The notes under the pieces were generated by a model. That model ran no database searches. It was given only the letters and a program-made list of their open reading frames with translations, and was not told where the DNA came from. 64,000 nt of DNA from Rhodospirillaceae bacterium (GTDB lineage: Bacteria; Pseudomonadota; Alphaproteobacteria; DSM-16000; Inquilinaceae): contig JACKIH010000003.1 in NCBI GenBank assembly GCA_020638575.1, positions 1,097,501 through 1,161,500 of the forward strand. Reading direction: 5' to 3'. Positions 36,030-43,685 of the stretch are shown here, one piece after another; the first letter of the stretch is position 1, and each line of letters opens with the position of its first letter. The position numbers and the translations under genes were made by a program.

Positions 36030-37236
36030 CCGCTGCCACTCCTTCCTTCTCGCCTTCCCGGGCATCCCGCCGGCCGAGAGTTCGACTGATCGTGGATTTG
36101 TCCTTGCCGGCAACTTCGCCGATGTCAGCCAAGGAGAAACAGAGTTCCGGATCGTCTCTCATGACCCTGAACAGCATGCTCGGGTCTCCGAAGAGATGAC
36201 TACGCCGTTCCGCGTTCACGCGCGCGCTGTTGAGCGTGGCGAACTGCTGAAGGGTGTGAAGTAGCCCAGGCTGCCTCTCTCTCCGGACGGCTTCCGCCTT
36301 CTTGTAGGTTCGGACCAGGGCTTCGATTTCCGCGCCTGTGCCATCTTCCGTGAACCAAGCGATCAGCTTCAGATGAGTATCCGGTGCCGTGACCGGCGTC
36401 ATGAAGTGGCGTGCGATCTCAAGCCTGACATCGAAATCCGGCTTGGGGATTTCGAGCTGTACTTCGAATCTTCGCCAAACGGCCGGATCGAGCAGTCTCG
36501 GGTGATTGGTAATACCGATGGTGAATCCGATGCTCCTACGCGCATCGAGGTTCTGCAGCAGCGCGTTGACGACTCTCTTAATCTCACCAACCTCCTGCGG
36601 ATCGTCTCGCAGTTTGGCAATGGCGTCGAACTCGTCGAGCAGCAGAATGCAGCGGTGTCGGTTGGCGAAGGTGAACAGGTTGCCAATGTTGCGCGCCGTC
36701 GTGCCGAGAAAGGACGACACGAGGCCGTCCAAACGTACCAGGACAACCGGCATGTCGAGTTCGCGCGCCATCCACAATGCCAGGCGCGTCTTGCCGGTGC
36801 CGGGCTCTCCGAAAATCAGACATGTCTTGGCCGGTTCGAGGCCAACATCGGTAAGCGCCTCAACATTTGCCCATTCATCGACAATCGTCTGAATTGCCGT
36901 TGCTACCCGCGAATTAAACACGGGCGCCTCTGCTCGAATGGTTGGCGGGAAAAGGATCTCCGCCAAAGGCGCTGAAGTCTCCCGATCAACTGGCAGCGGC
37001 GTATTAGTGGTCATGGCAACGCCCGGCATCTGCATTCGGGAACGCGAAAGCCCCTTCGGAGCCATGTCCGTTGCCTTGCCAGCCGCCGTAAGCAGGCTCG
37101 AAAGGGTGCCTGCTTGCTTCCCCTCCCCCCCTTTCGCCAACGCATCTCGAAGCCGCTCGATCTGCTTGCGCAACGCCGGCGTTGGGTGAGCCATTGCCGT
37201 CCTGCAAAGCGCTTGCACGATTGAGAAATGTTCCAT
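36022..37236 (-). CDS. ietA: AAA ATPase, IetA-type
   Basis: 404 residues. An N-terminal helical region is followed by an AAA domain with Walker A GEPGTGKT (Lys149), Walker B CILLLDEFDAI, sensor-like GITNHPRLLDPAV and the arginine pair WRRFE. The C-terminus FSLADIGEVAGKDKSTISRTLGRR looks like a helix-turn-helix, which could bind DNA. It is the partner of the S8 protease downstream (8-bp overlap). In ietAS the ATPase is the regulator or antidote of the protease. The ATG at 37236 follows GAGTGGAC. The likely promoter and inverted repeats lie just upstream (37280-37370). Confidence 0.85.
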   Translation of the reverse strand: MEHFSIVQALCRTAMAHPTPALRKQIERLRDALAKGGEGKQAGTLSSLLTAAGKATDMAPKGLSRSRMQMPGVAMTTNTPLPVDRETSAPLAEILFPPTIRAEAPVFNSRVATAIQTIVDEWANVEALTDVGLEPAKTCLIFGEPGTGKTRLALWMARELDMPVVLVRLDGLVSSFLGTTARNIGNLFTFANRHRCILLLDEFDAIAKLRDDPQEVGEIKRVVNALLQNLDARRSIGFTIGITNHPRLLDPAVWRRFEVQLEIPKPDFDVRLEIARHFMTPVTAPDTHLKLIAWFTEDGTGAEIEALVRTYKKAEAVRRERQPGLLHTLQQFATLNSARVNAERRSHLFGDPSMLFRVMRDDPELCFSLADIGEVAGKDKSTISRTLGRRDAREGEKEGVAADG

Positions 37237-37276
37237 GTCCACTCGACCGCAGTTTCTTGCCCCATCTTGTTAGTGC

Positions 37277-37338
37277 ATCATGCCGAAGATATGTTGTTTG
37301 TCAAGACGCATTTGTTGCGCACAACATGCTCTATGTTG
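37277..37338 (-). promoter_or_regulatory. candidate promoter and operator of ietAS
   Basis: On the minus strand, TTGACA (complement of 37299-37304) is followed after 16 bp by CATGAT, about 40 bp before the ietA start. Just upstream lie overlapping inverted repeats: TGTTGCGCACAACA (37313-37326) and CAACAT/ATGTTG (37322-37338). Farther up, TTGACT with TATGCT could be a second promoter. The region is AT-rich. The nested dyads suggest repression, perhaps by the HTH tail of IetA. Confidence 0.5.
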
Positions 37339-37516
37339 CCTAGATCAGCATATACGTTGCATTTGTAAGTCAAGGCGCACTCCGCCTATCCTGGCTCCTC
37401 CGTTGCCGGTGATCGCTCGGGCCGCCACGGCTTATCACGGCGCCGATCCACGTCGTGGCGTTATTCATGCAGTCGATCGAGGCCCCCTTCATCTCGGAGC
37501 GTCTGGGGGGTAAGGC

Positions 37517-37525
37517 GGTGGGTAG
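37517..37525 (+). promoter_or_regulatory. single GGTGGGTAG site near island 1 right end
   Basis: GGTGGGTAG matches the inverted-repeat motif found before both integrase genes. It lies 62 bp from the candidate right attachment site, as expected of an integrase arm site. A palindrome ATCTATAG/CTATAGAT (37554-37577) lies between them. Confidence 0.4.
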
Positions 37526-37586
37526 GCCGGCCGCGCTTCCAGGGCAATCGTTGATCTATAGTAGGTTAGCTATAGATGTTGGATGA

Positions 37587-37599
37587 CACCCCATCCGCC
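37587..37599 (+). other. candidate attR of island 1
   Basis: CACCCCATCCGCC is an exact 13-base copy of the 3' end of tRNA-Ser(TGA) (29488-29500) in the same orientation. It marks a plausible right end of island 1, giving a size of 8.1 kb. It lies 10 bp from the stop of the next gene (37609). Confidence 0.6.
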
Positions 37600-37608
37600 C
37601 GCCACGTC

Positions 37609-38184
37609 TCAGGCCGCTTCATCAGGCCGTCTGACCGCAGTCGTGGTGACGGTGAAGGCCGGTGCGGCCAGCTCGGCCATGCGCCGCTGGAGGCGGCGGC
37701 GCAGCTCCGGCGTGGCGCATCGGAGTTCCACCTGAGCGGAAAAATCCAGAACTGGGTGGACCCGATGCCAATCGAGGATGCAGGCCCCCGTGCAGGCCCG
37801 GCGCAGCCATGACAGCGGCGTTTCGTCCAGCTCCAAGGGGCGGCGCTGCCGAGCGGCTTCGTCGGCCACCTCTGCGCCCAGAATCAAGCCCTCCCCGGTC
37901 CGCAGCGCCCAATGCTCCGGGCTGTTCGGCCCCCAGGCCACCAGATCGGCAATCCATCGCCATTCCCCCATGGTTGCGCACCACCAGCCGGCCGGACTGA
38001 CGAAGCATGGGGTGCCGCCTTCCTCAAGCGGCTGCCACCAACCGGAGCCGAAGCGCTCGACGTAGGCGACACCAACGGCGCGGCGGCTGATCTCCGGCAG
38101 GATGCCCAGGCCGGCCAGCCGGTCGATGTGGCGATCGGTGAGGGCATCTCTGCAGCGCCCCCATTCCTTAGCGAGGGAAGCCAT
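37609..38184 (-). CDS. unknown island 2 protein
   Basis: 191 residues, no recognised domain. It has many tryptophans (GSGWWQPL, AGWWCATMGEWRWIADLVAW) and a C-terminal basic helical part (ELRRRLQRRMAEL). The ATG at 38184 has GGGAGG six bases upstream; a GTG at 38190 overlaps that site and is less likely. It is the last gene of the minus-strand operon of island 2, 228 bp after the RepA-like gene, with hairpins and repeats between. It may be cargo or a control protein. Confidence 0.7.
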   Translation of the reverse strand: MASLAKEWGRCRDALTDRHIDRLAGLGILPEISRRAVGVAYVERFGSGWWQPLEEGGTPCFVSPAGWWCATMGEWRWIADLVAWGPNSPEHWALRTGEGLILGAEVADEAARQRRPLELDETPLSWLRRACTGACILDWHRVHPVLDFSAQVELRCATPELRRRLQRRMAELAAPAFTVTTTAVRRPDEAA

Positions 38185-38225
38185 CGCCACCTCCCGCTGC
38201 CGGCCACCCTTCCACCTGAAGGCAA

Positions 38226-38275
38226 GGGTCTGGCGCGCCCCGGAGGGCGCCAGACCCCCTTACGTAGTAAGGGGG
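38226..38275. promoter_or_regulatory. two overlapping hairpins (attenuator-like)
   Basis: GGGTCTGGCGC (38226-38236) pairs with 38247-38257. CCCCCTTAC (38255-38263) pairs perfectly with GTAAGGGGG (38267-38275) around GTA. The two stems share 38255-38257 and so cannot both form fully. No T tract follows on either strand. They lie between the RepA-like gene and the downstream unknown gene. Confidence 0.6.
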
Positions 38276-38289
38276 CCCCACACCGCCCG

Positions 38290-38404
38290 CACCATGCTGC
38301 AATGAAATCAATAGGTTATGTGCAGCCATCCCGCACAATCCCGCGACACCATGCTGCAATGAAATCAATGCGTTACAGACAACCGTGCTGCACCCTGCTG
38401 CAAT
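38290..38404. repeat. direct repeats next to the RepA-like gene, candidate iterons
   Basis: A 23-bp unit, CACCATGCTGCAATGAAATC plus AAT, occurs exactly at 38290 and 38347 (57 bp apart). A shorter copy (CACCCTGCTGCAAT) starts at 38391. The stretch is AT-richer than its flanks and lies immediately downstream of the RepA-like AAA gene, as plasmid or satellite origins often do. Confidence 0.7.
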
Positions 38405-38411
38405 CGTTTGG

Positions 38412-39599
38412 TCAGCCATCCGGTGCCTCATGAATGCGGATGAGGCCAGGCTTCCTCTTTCGGTCGGCGCCCCTGATCTCAGTTACTCCTGCTGCAATCT
38501 TCCCTGCGTTCAGAAGCCTGTGCATGGCGGCCACCAGCCGGCGCTCGCTGTAACCCTTCGCGTCCGGCAAATGCTGAGCCATGTACTTCGGGGCGTAGTT
38601 GGCGGTTCCTTTTGCGTGGCTGACGTTGATCCCTTGCTTGTCCAGGGCATCCAGACACCGCCCGAAGGTCTCCTCCCCTTTCAGTTCACGGTTCCGGCGC
38701 TCAATGGTGTCGACCAAATCGGTGGCGGCCACGTCCTCGCGGACGAAAACGCCCTTGTCCCATCGGAGAACGACCTGTTCGCCCGATCGCGCGTAGTTCG
38801 CTTTCTTCCGGCTGAGGAAGCGTTGGTCGTCCAGGTCGTCATCGACCTCCACATCGTCGGTGTCGGGCTTGGGCGGCAGGCTCAGGTAGAGCCTGCTCCG
38901 AACCGAAGCACTCCACGCGGTCGAGCCACCGTCGCCGCGACCCGTGGCCTGCCCGCTCAGCGACGGGTGGGCACACAGCAGGACGGCTCCGTCGATTTCT
39001 CGGGCGATACGGGTGCAGGCTCCCTGAACGAACTGGCGCACCTGAGGGCGGGCGATCTCTGAGCCACCGAACATATCCGCGGCGGTGTCCAGGATGACCA
39101 GGCGAGCCCCAAAATCCTTGGCCGCCTCGCAAATCTGCGTCCAGAACGGCTTCAGACGTCCAACGCCATCCGTGCGGCCGGCGTCGAAGGTCATCAGCAG
39201 GTTGTCGTCCCCAACCCTCGATATCCACCGGAAATCCGCCAAGTCGCTGAACTGACAGCCGTAGTGACTATTGATGTCATGTTGCCGGCGGTGCAGTTCG
39301 TCTTCGTCGTCTTCGCAGAAGACAGCGAGGGCGCGGCACCGGTGGGTAGGCAAGTGCAACCACTGGCGGCCGGTGGCGACGCAGGTCGCGAGTTGCTGCG
39401 CGAGCAGGGTCTTGCCAGTGCCACCCGCTCCGTAGAGCGATGTCGTCTGCCCCATCGGCAGCCAATCCCCCACGATCCAGCGGCGCTCCGGAACAGGTCG
39501 CCCCTGGAGCAAGGTGGGGTCGGTGGCGAGGAGCGGCTCCGGCCGGTCTTGGGGCCCCGGTGCGTGACCGGGATCCTCGGGGTCGAAGGGCGTCGTCAT
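38412..39599 (-). CDS. RepA-like AAA ATPase (AAA_25 helicase type)
   Basis: 395 residues. RecA-fold ATPase: Walker A SLYGAGGTGKTLLAQ (residues about 53-66), then LAVFCEDDEDELHRR and Walker B RLVILDTAADMFGG, and AVLLCAHPSLSG. This is the RepA/RSF1010-type hexameric helicase group common on plasmids and integrative elements. The C-terminal third has a winged-helix-like tail. The start ATG overlaps the stop of the small upstream gene (ATGA, 39596-39599). Direct repeats lie just past its stop. It probably drives autonomous replication of the excised island. Confidence 0.85.
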   Translation of the reverse strand: MTTPFDPEDPGHAPGPQDRPEPLLATDPTLLQGRPVPERRWIVGDWLPMGQTTSLYGAGGTGKTLLAQQLATCVATGRQWLHLPTHRCRALAVFCEDDEDELHRRQHDINSHYGCQFSDLADFRWISRVGDDNLLMTFDAGRTDGVGRLKPFWTQICEAAKDFGARLVILDTAADMFGGSEIARPQVRQFVQGACTRIAREIDGAVLLCAHPSLSGQATGRGDGGSTAWSASVRSRLYLSLPPKPDTDDVEVDDDLDDQRFLSRKKANYARSGEQVVLRWDKGVFVREDVAATDLVDTIERRNRELKGEETFGRCLDALDKQGINVSHAKGTANYAPKYMAQHLPDAKGYSERRLVAAMHRLLNAGKIAAGVTEIRGADRKRKPGLIRIHEAPDG

Positions 39600-39793
39600 G
39601 AAGGGCTTTCCGAAACCTGTCTGAGCCAGGCGAGGCGTGCCCTGCGGCAAAGCCGACGCTCGATCCACGCCCGCACCCGTTGCAGACTGGAGGAGGTCCG
39701 GATATTCTGCTGATCGTTCAGTCGATCAGGATCATCCGGCCCCGTGAGCGCCTGCCCGCGCTCCGGGTCGATCGATTTCTGGGCATGGCTCAT
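39596..39793 (-). CDS. small coupled protein, unknown function
   Basis: 65 residues, basic at the C-terminus (IERRLCRRARLAWLRQV). It has no recognised domain. It overlaps both neighbours by 4 bp (ATGA at 39790-39793 upstream and 39596-39599 downstream), which strongly suggests a real gene translated in a chain with the excisionase-like and RepA-like genes. It could be a helicase loader or partner, but nothing in the sequence shows this. Confidence 0.65.
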   Translation of the reverse strand: MSHAQKSIDPERGQALTGPDDPDRLNDQQNIRTSSSLQRVRAWIERRLCRRARLAWLRQVSESPS

Positions 39794-39999
39794 GCGGCCT
39801 TCGGGCCGGTGCCCTCGGTTGCCAGCCGATGAACGCTGTCGGCGCGGACGAGCCTGGACCGACCGATGACGACGGTCTGCAGATCCCCCTGCCGGATCAA
39901 TTCGAAGACCTTGGTCTTGCCGCAGCAGAGCAACTTGGCTGCGTCGGCGGTGGAGTACAGAATCGGACCTTGAGCAGGCCGTGTATGTTCAACGGACAT
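39790..39999 (-). CDS. AlpA/excisionase-like DNA-binding protein of island 2
   Basis: 69 residues. Helix-turn-helix of the excisionase/MerR type: ILYSTADAAKLLCCGKTKVF, then ELIRQGDLQTVVIGRSRLVR. The ATG at 39999 is preceded by GGAGATGCGAA. It is a counterpart of the protein at 31713 in island 1 (shared pattern of D-A-x-x-L-L, G-x-L, V-x-(V/G)-G-R). It heads a three-gene chain with 4-bp overlaps and probably controls excision and the replication genes. Confidence 0.82.
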   Translation of the reverse strand: MSVEHTRPAQGPILYSTADAAKLLCCGKTKVFELIRQGDLQTVVIGRSRLVRADSVHRLATEGTGPKAA

Positions 40000-40078
40000 T
40001 TCGCATCTCCGAGACACGGTTCGGGTTCGGTGTGATGCGAATGGTCTACGAACAGTCCGGCCCCGTGGGGACACGCAG

Positions 40079-41197
40079 TTATTTTCTGTTCTTGATGGCT
40101 CTGATGATGTGATCGACCTGACCGACGCTGGGCGCCGGGACGCGGCCGTATTCTGCGATCTCGCACAGCCACGGATGGAGTGGTGAACGGTGTTCTTCGC
40201 AGCCGTCTGACCGCACTACCGCCACATAAGCGTTGCGGCCGGTCAGGCGCTCCCAAATCGGAACCACGGCCGCCAAAAAGATGGCTAATGCGCCGTCACC
40301 ATCACCGCGCATCTCCCGGCCGTATCTCTCTCCAACCGGGCCAGGCAACCCGGTCCTCGGATCCATCGCCGCCAAACGGCGGACAATCTCCAAGTCTTCG
40401 GTCTCTGGCCTGACTTCCTGGTGAAGGACCCACTGAGCAAGCTTCATCTCGAAGTCTCTCAGCTCCCGGCCGGTGCCGATGTCATAGGGCCAGTTCGGCT
40501 GCGACGCCCGATGCACCTGTTGCCTGGGGATGTGCGATCGCGGAGGGCGCTCTTTGGCAAGCTGCTGGCACAGCGCCCTCGCCTTTTCAGGCAGAGCCCA
40601 CGCCCTGTCGGGTGTCGGCTCCGCGGGCAGATCCCGCGTCAGCTCCCTCGCAGCAATTGCCACGTCGCGGGAGATCTTCGAGTAGCCTCGGGACCCCTTC
40701 TTCTCCGCCAGACGGCTCAGGGCCGCACGGTCTTCCGCGCTCAGCGAAGGGCACGACTCTGCTGGCGGATCGCGGTCGCACTTTTTCGATGTGCGTTGCG
40801 GATAAAGCCGGAACCACTCTGTAAGGCATATTTCCAGGCTGTTGAGTTCACTCGGCCACCGCTCCACGAGGGCCAGCCGAGTTCGGGTGAGGGCGTCGTC
40901 CAACCGTTCGGCTGCATTGAGGGAGCTGGGATCCTTTTGTAGCTGCCTCGCATGAACCACAACGGGGCGGAGGAGCTTCTCGATTTCCGTCGCCGTCATC
41001 GCAGCATTTCGACACGCGAAGTAGCTGCAGACCTCATTCCGTAGCTTCAGCTTTAGTTGGGAAAGCTCGTCAGGCTCCATCGTCGACAGGTCGATTGGGC
41101 AACTGGTCTGCACCAGATCGTCGAACAGCACATCCGCGTCCGGAATTCCGTTTGGTATGCTCCCACCGCCCGGCCAGATGCGTCCCTGCCGCGGCAT
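40079..41197 (-). CDS. unknown island 2 protein following the integrase
   Basis: 372 residues, no recognised domain. It is mostly helical and charged. A middle part has SLSAEDRAALSRLAEKKGSR, and the C-terminus has VPAPSVGQVDHIIRAIKNRK. The ATG at 41197 is 3 bp beyond the integrase stop, with GAGGGGG as Shine-Dalgarno, so it is cotranslated with the integrase. Its place matches the unknown gene at 30890 in island 1. No function can be stated. Confidence 0.75.
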   Translation of the reverse strand: MPRQGRIWPGGGSIPNGIPDADVLFDDLVQTSCPIDLSTMEPDELSQLKLKLRNEVCSYFACRNAAMTATEIEKLLRPVVVHARQLQKDPSSLNAAERLDDALTRTRLALVERWPSELNSLEICLTEWFRLYPQRTSKKCDRDPPAESCPSLSAEDRAALSRLAEKKGSRGYSKISRDVAIAARELTRDLPAEPTPDRAWALPEKARALCQQLAKERPPRSHIPRQQVHRASQPNWPYDIGTGRELRDFEMKLAQWVLHQEVRPETEDLEIVRRLAAMDPRTGLPGPVGERYGREMRGDGDGALAIFLAAVVPIWERLTGRNAYVAVVRSDGCEEHRSPLHPWLCEIAEYGRVPAPSVGQVDHIIRAIKNRK

Positions 41198-41200
41198 CGC

Positions 41201-42433
41201 CTACCCCCTCGTCACCGCCAGCGGCACGACCTTGCCGCCGGCTGGCGTCGTGACGTAGGTGCCCCACTGATCCATCAGCGCGCGGCGGCGCTCGAAGAAC
41301 GTCCCCCGTTGGTAGGCTGCCACCACCTGATCGGTCACGGTGTGGGCCAGGGCCGCCTCGCAAACCTCATGCGGTGTGCTGGTGCAATCAGCGGCCCACC
41401 TTCGGAAGGTCGCACGGAAGCCATGTGCGGTCGCGTCGACCTGAAGCCGGCGCAGCGCCATCAGCATGGCCATGTTGGAAAGCGGTCGCTCCTTGCGCTG
41501 ACCGGAAAACACCAGATCGCCCCGCCGGATCGTTTCCAGTTTTCGCAGCAGGGCCACGGCCGGCGCCGACAGCGGAACGCGATGCTCTGCCCCGGCCTTC
41601 ATCCGCTCCGCCGGGATCGTCCAGAGTGCGTTGTCCAGGTCGAATTCATCCCAGCGCGCTCCCAGGACTTCCTGGGTTCGCGCGGCGGTCAGAATCGCCA
41701 GCATCAACACCTTGGCGGCCAAGCCATCGGTCACCTCCAGGCGAGGCCAGAAGGTGGGTAGGTCGGCGTAGGCCATGGCGGCATGGTGGGTAACCCGCCG
41801 AACGCGGTTCTTGGGCGGCAGCAGCGCGTTCAGGTGTCCCTTCCAGCGGGCGGGGTTCTCGCCCTCCCGCAATCCTTGCACCGTGGCCGCATCCAAGATG
41901 GCCTCGATCCGCCCGCGCACCCGCGATGCTGTCTCCGGCTTCTCCGTCCAGATGGGCTGGAGGATTTCCAGGACGTGCCGCGTTTCGATCTCGCTGATGG
42001 CCAGGTCACCCACCACCGGATGGGCGTAGGTGTCCAGCGTCGCGGACCACTGCGCCGCATGCTTGGAATTCCGCCAAGCAGCCTTATTGGCCTCGATATG
42101 GGCGGCCGCCACCTCCCTGAAGGTTGCCGACCTTGCCTTGGCGACGCGCTGGGCTTCGCTCTGGCGCTTCCTGGCCTCGATAGGGTCGATCCCCTCAGCC
42201 ACCAGCCGGCGCGCGTCCTGGGCCTTCTGGCGCGCCTCCGCGAGCCCGTAGAGGCTGGTGCTGCCCAGCCCCATTTCACGCCGGCGCTTGCCGTCAGGGC
42301 TGTATCGGAAGATCCACGTCTTCGCCCCGCTGGCGGTGACCTGCAGGTAGAGGCCACCACCGTCGGCATGCATGCCGGGCGTCTTGATGGTCTGTACCGT
42401 CCTGGCACTGAGTCCCGCCGCGCGCTTGGGCAT
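41201..42433 (-). CDS. P4-type tyrosine integrase of island 2
   Basis: 410 residues, with the same domain order as integrase 1: DGGGLYLQVTASGAKTWIFR arm-binding start, core-binding domain, then the catalytic domain. The expected Arg region reads LTAARTQEVLGARWDEFD, and later come ATAHGFRATFRRW, ALAHTVTDQ and VVAAYQRGTFFERRR with the Tyr nucleophile. The ATG at 42433 is preceded by GGAG; an earlier ATG at 42439 is possible. It is next to tRNA-Ser(CGA) and transcribed away from it, so island 2 probably entered at that tRNA. Confidence 0.93.
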   Translation of the reverse strand: MPKRAAGLSARTVQTIKTPGMHADGGGLYLQVTASGAKTWIFRYSPDGKRRREMGLGSTSLYGLAEARQKAQDARRLVAEGIDPIEARKRQSEAQRVAKARSATFREVAAAHIEANKAAWRNSKHAAQWSATLDTYAHPVVGDLAISEIETRHVLEILQPIWTEKPETASRVRGRIEAILDAATVQGLREGENPARWKGHLNALLPPKNRVRRVTHHAAMAYADLPTFWPRLEVTDGLAAKVLMLAILTAARTQEVLGARWDEFDLDNALWTIPAERMKAGAEHRVPLSAPAVALLRKLETIRRGDLVFSGQRKERPLSNMAMLMALRRLQVDATAHGFRATFRRWAADCTSTPHEVCEAALAHTVTDQVVAAYQRGTFFERRRALMDQWGTYVTTPAGGKVVPLAVTRG

Positions 42434-42449
42434 CGCCATCTCCGCGCTT

Positions 42450-42480
42450 TGGTGGGTACCGTCGGACCGGATACCCACCA
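42450..42480. promoter_or_regulatory. inverted repeat TGGTGGGTA upstream of integrase 2
   Basis: TGGTGGGTA (42450-42458) and TACCCACCA (42472-42480) form a perfect 9-bp inverted repeat, 17 bp before the integrase 2 start. The same motif in the same arrangement precedes integrase 1. It is a likely operator or integrase-binding site. Confidence 0.5.
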
Positions 42481-42621
42481 ACCAACCTTCCTACCCGCCA
42501 TAAAGCAGCGGTTTCAGCCGGTCAAACGCGAACCTCAGCGCATCAAGTCGATGCGCGACATCAGCGGATCTGCGGTATTCGTGTGGTGATCTCGGATTTT
42601 GGCGAACTCAGCCGATCGGGC

Positions 42622-42714
<93 letters not shown>

Positions 42715-42815
42715 GCATGGTGTGGCCTCAAGCGAGCGGCGGGACCCTATGCGATGGCATGGCCGCGATGCAAGCGTCCGCACGGCAGCACCTGCGCATA
42801 GCGTGCTGAATCGGG

Positions 42816-42843
42816 TTGACTGCCCGGAACCAGCGACTATTCT
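42816..42843 (+). promoter_or_regulatory. sigma-70 type promoter of rplU-rpmA
   Basis: TTGACT (42816-42821) is separated by 16 bp from TATTCT (42838-42843), about 75 bp upstream of rplU. A short hairpin, GAAGG-CCTTC (42891-42907), lies in the leader. Confidence 0.6.
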
Positions 42844-42920
42844 CCCGGCTCCCGAGCAGCGCCCCCGCGTGTCTGCCGGCCGGAAGGTTATTGGCCTTCG
42901 CACTTCAAGGGATCGACACC

Positions 42921-43286
42921 ATGTTTGCGGTGATCCGCACCGGCGGCAAGCAGTACCGCGTCGCCGAAAACGACATTGTCACCGTCGAGAAGCTGGTCGC
43001 CGAGCCCGGCGAGGCGGTGACCTTCGACGAGGTGTTGCTGGTCGGCGGCACCGCCTCGCCGCGCGTCGGCGCCCCGCTGGTCGAGGGCGTGGCCGTGTCC
43101 GGCCAGGTGGTCGACCACGTCCGCGGCCCCAAGATCATCTGGTTCAAGAAGCGGCGGCGGCAGAACTCCCGGCGCAAGGGCGGCCACCGCCAGGATCTGA
43201 CGGCGGTGCGCATCACCGGCATTTCCGGCATCGCCGGCGCTGCGGCGGCCAAGAGCGAAGCGACGGAGGCTGAGGATGGCGCATAA
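42921..43286 (+). CDS. rplU: 50S ribosomal protein L21
   Basis: 121 residues. It starts MFAVIRTGGKQYRVAENDIV and has VVDHVRGPKIIWFKKRRRQNSRRKGGHRQ and the terminal VRITGI, all typical of L21. The last 18 residues are an Ala/Glu-rich extension beyond the usual 103-residue length. It binds 23S rRNA near L20. Its 3' end overlaps rpmA by 11 bp. It starts at the ATG at 42921 because the family begins MFAVI/MYAVI. Confidence 0.96.
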   Translation: MFAVIRTGGKQYRVAENDIVTVEKLVAEPGEAVTFDEVLLVGGTASPRVGAPLVEGVAVSGQVVDHVRGPKIIWFKKRRRQNSRRKGGHRQDLTAVRITGISGIAGAAAAKSEATEAEDGA

Positions 43287-43566
43287 GAAGGCAGGCGGCT
43301 CGTCGCGCAACGGCCGCGATTCCGCAGGTCGGCGGCTGGGCGTCAAGAAGTACGGCGGCGAGTTGGTGATCCCCGGCAACATCATTGTGCGCCAGCGCGG
43401 CACCCGGGTGCATCCCGGCCGCAACGTCGGCATGGGCAAGGACCACACGCTGTTCGCCAAGGTGGAAGGCCATGTGACCTTCCACAAGGCCGGCGGGCGG
43501 ACCAGTGTCTCGGTGATGCCGGCGGACCAGGCGGCGGATGCCGCCCCGGCCGCGGCTGCCGAATAG
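43276..43566 (+). CDS. rpmA: 50S ribosomal protein L27
   Basis: 96 residues: MAHKKAGGSSRNGRDSAGRR, then LGVKKYGGELVIPGNIIVRQRGT and VGMGKDHTLFA, the L27 signature. Its N-terminal tail reaches the peptidyl-transferase centre. An Ala-rich C-terminal tail of about 12 residues is extra. It overlaps rplU and is followed by obgE after 119 bp, the usual rplU-rpmA-obgE cluster. Confidence 0.97.
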   Translation: MAHKKAGGSSRNGRDSAGRRLGVKKYGGELVIPGNIIVRQRGTRVHPGRNVGMGKDHTLFAKVEGHVTFHKAGGRTSVSVMPADQAADAAPAAAAE

Positions 43567-43685
43567 GCTGCCGGCCTCCCCACTCCCGCAAAGTCCCAGT
43601 GCGATCGAAGCGGCCGGCCAGGGACCCCTTGGCCGGCCTGCTTGTGCTGGCCAGCGCACCCGCCAGCCGCCAACGGTAACGGGCC

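Noticed and set aside
36022..37236. Reading the AAA ATPase as a general FtsH/CDC48-type housekeeping enzyme
   Set aside because: It lacks the membrane and peptidase domains of FtsH and the double ring of CDC48. Its overlap with the subtilase fits ietAS better.
38290..38404. CRISPR array
   Set aside because: Only two exact repeats, unequal spacers and no cas genes. No CRISPR array is visible anywhere in the window.
38168..38431. 87-codon minus-strand frame across the island 2 repeats with a repeated LISLQHG peptide
   Set aside because: The peptide repeat is just the translation of the direct DNA repeats. No start signal is seen.
40701..40710. TTCTCCGCCA resembling the 3' end of tRNA-Ser(CGA), as a possible attachment site
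   Set aside because: It is in the wrong orientation for an island entering at that tRNA, short, and inside a conserved coding frame.
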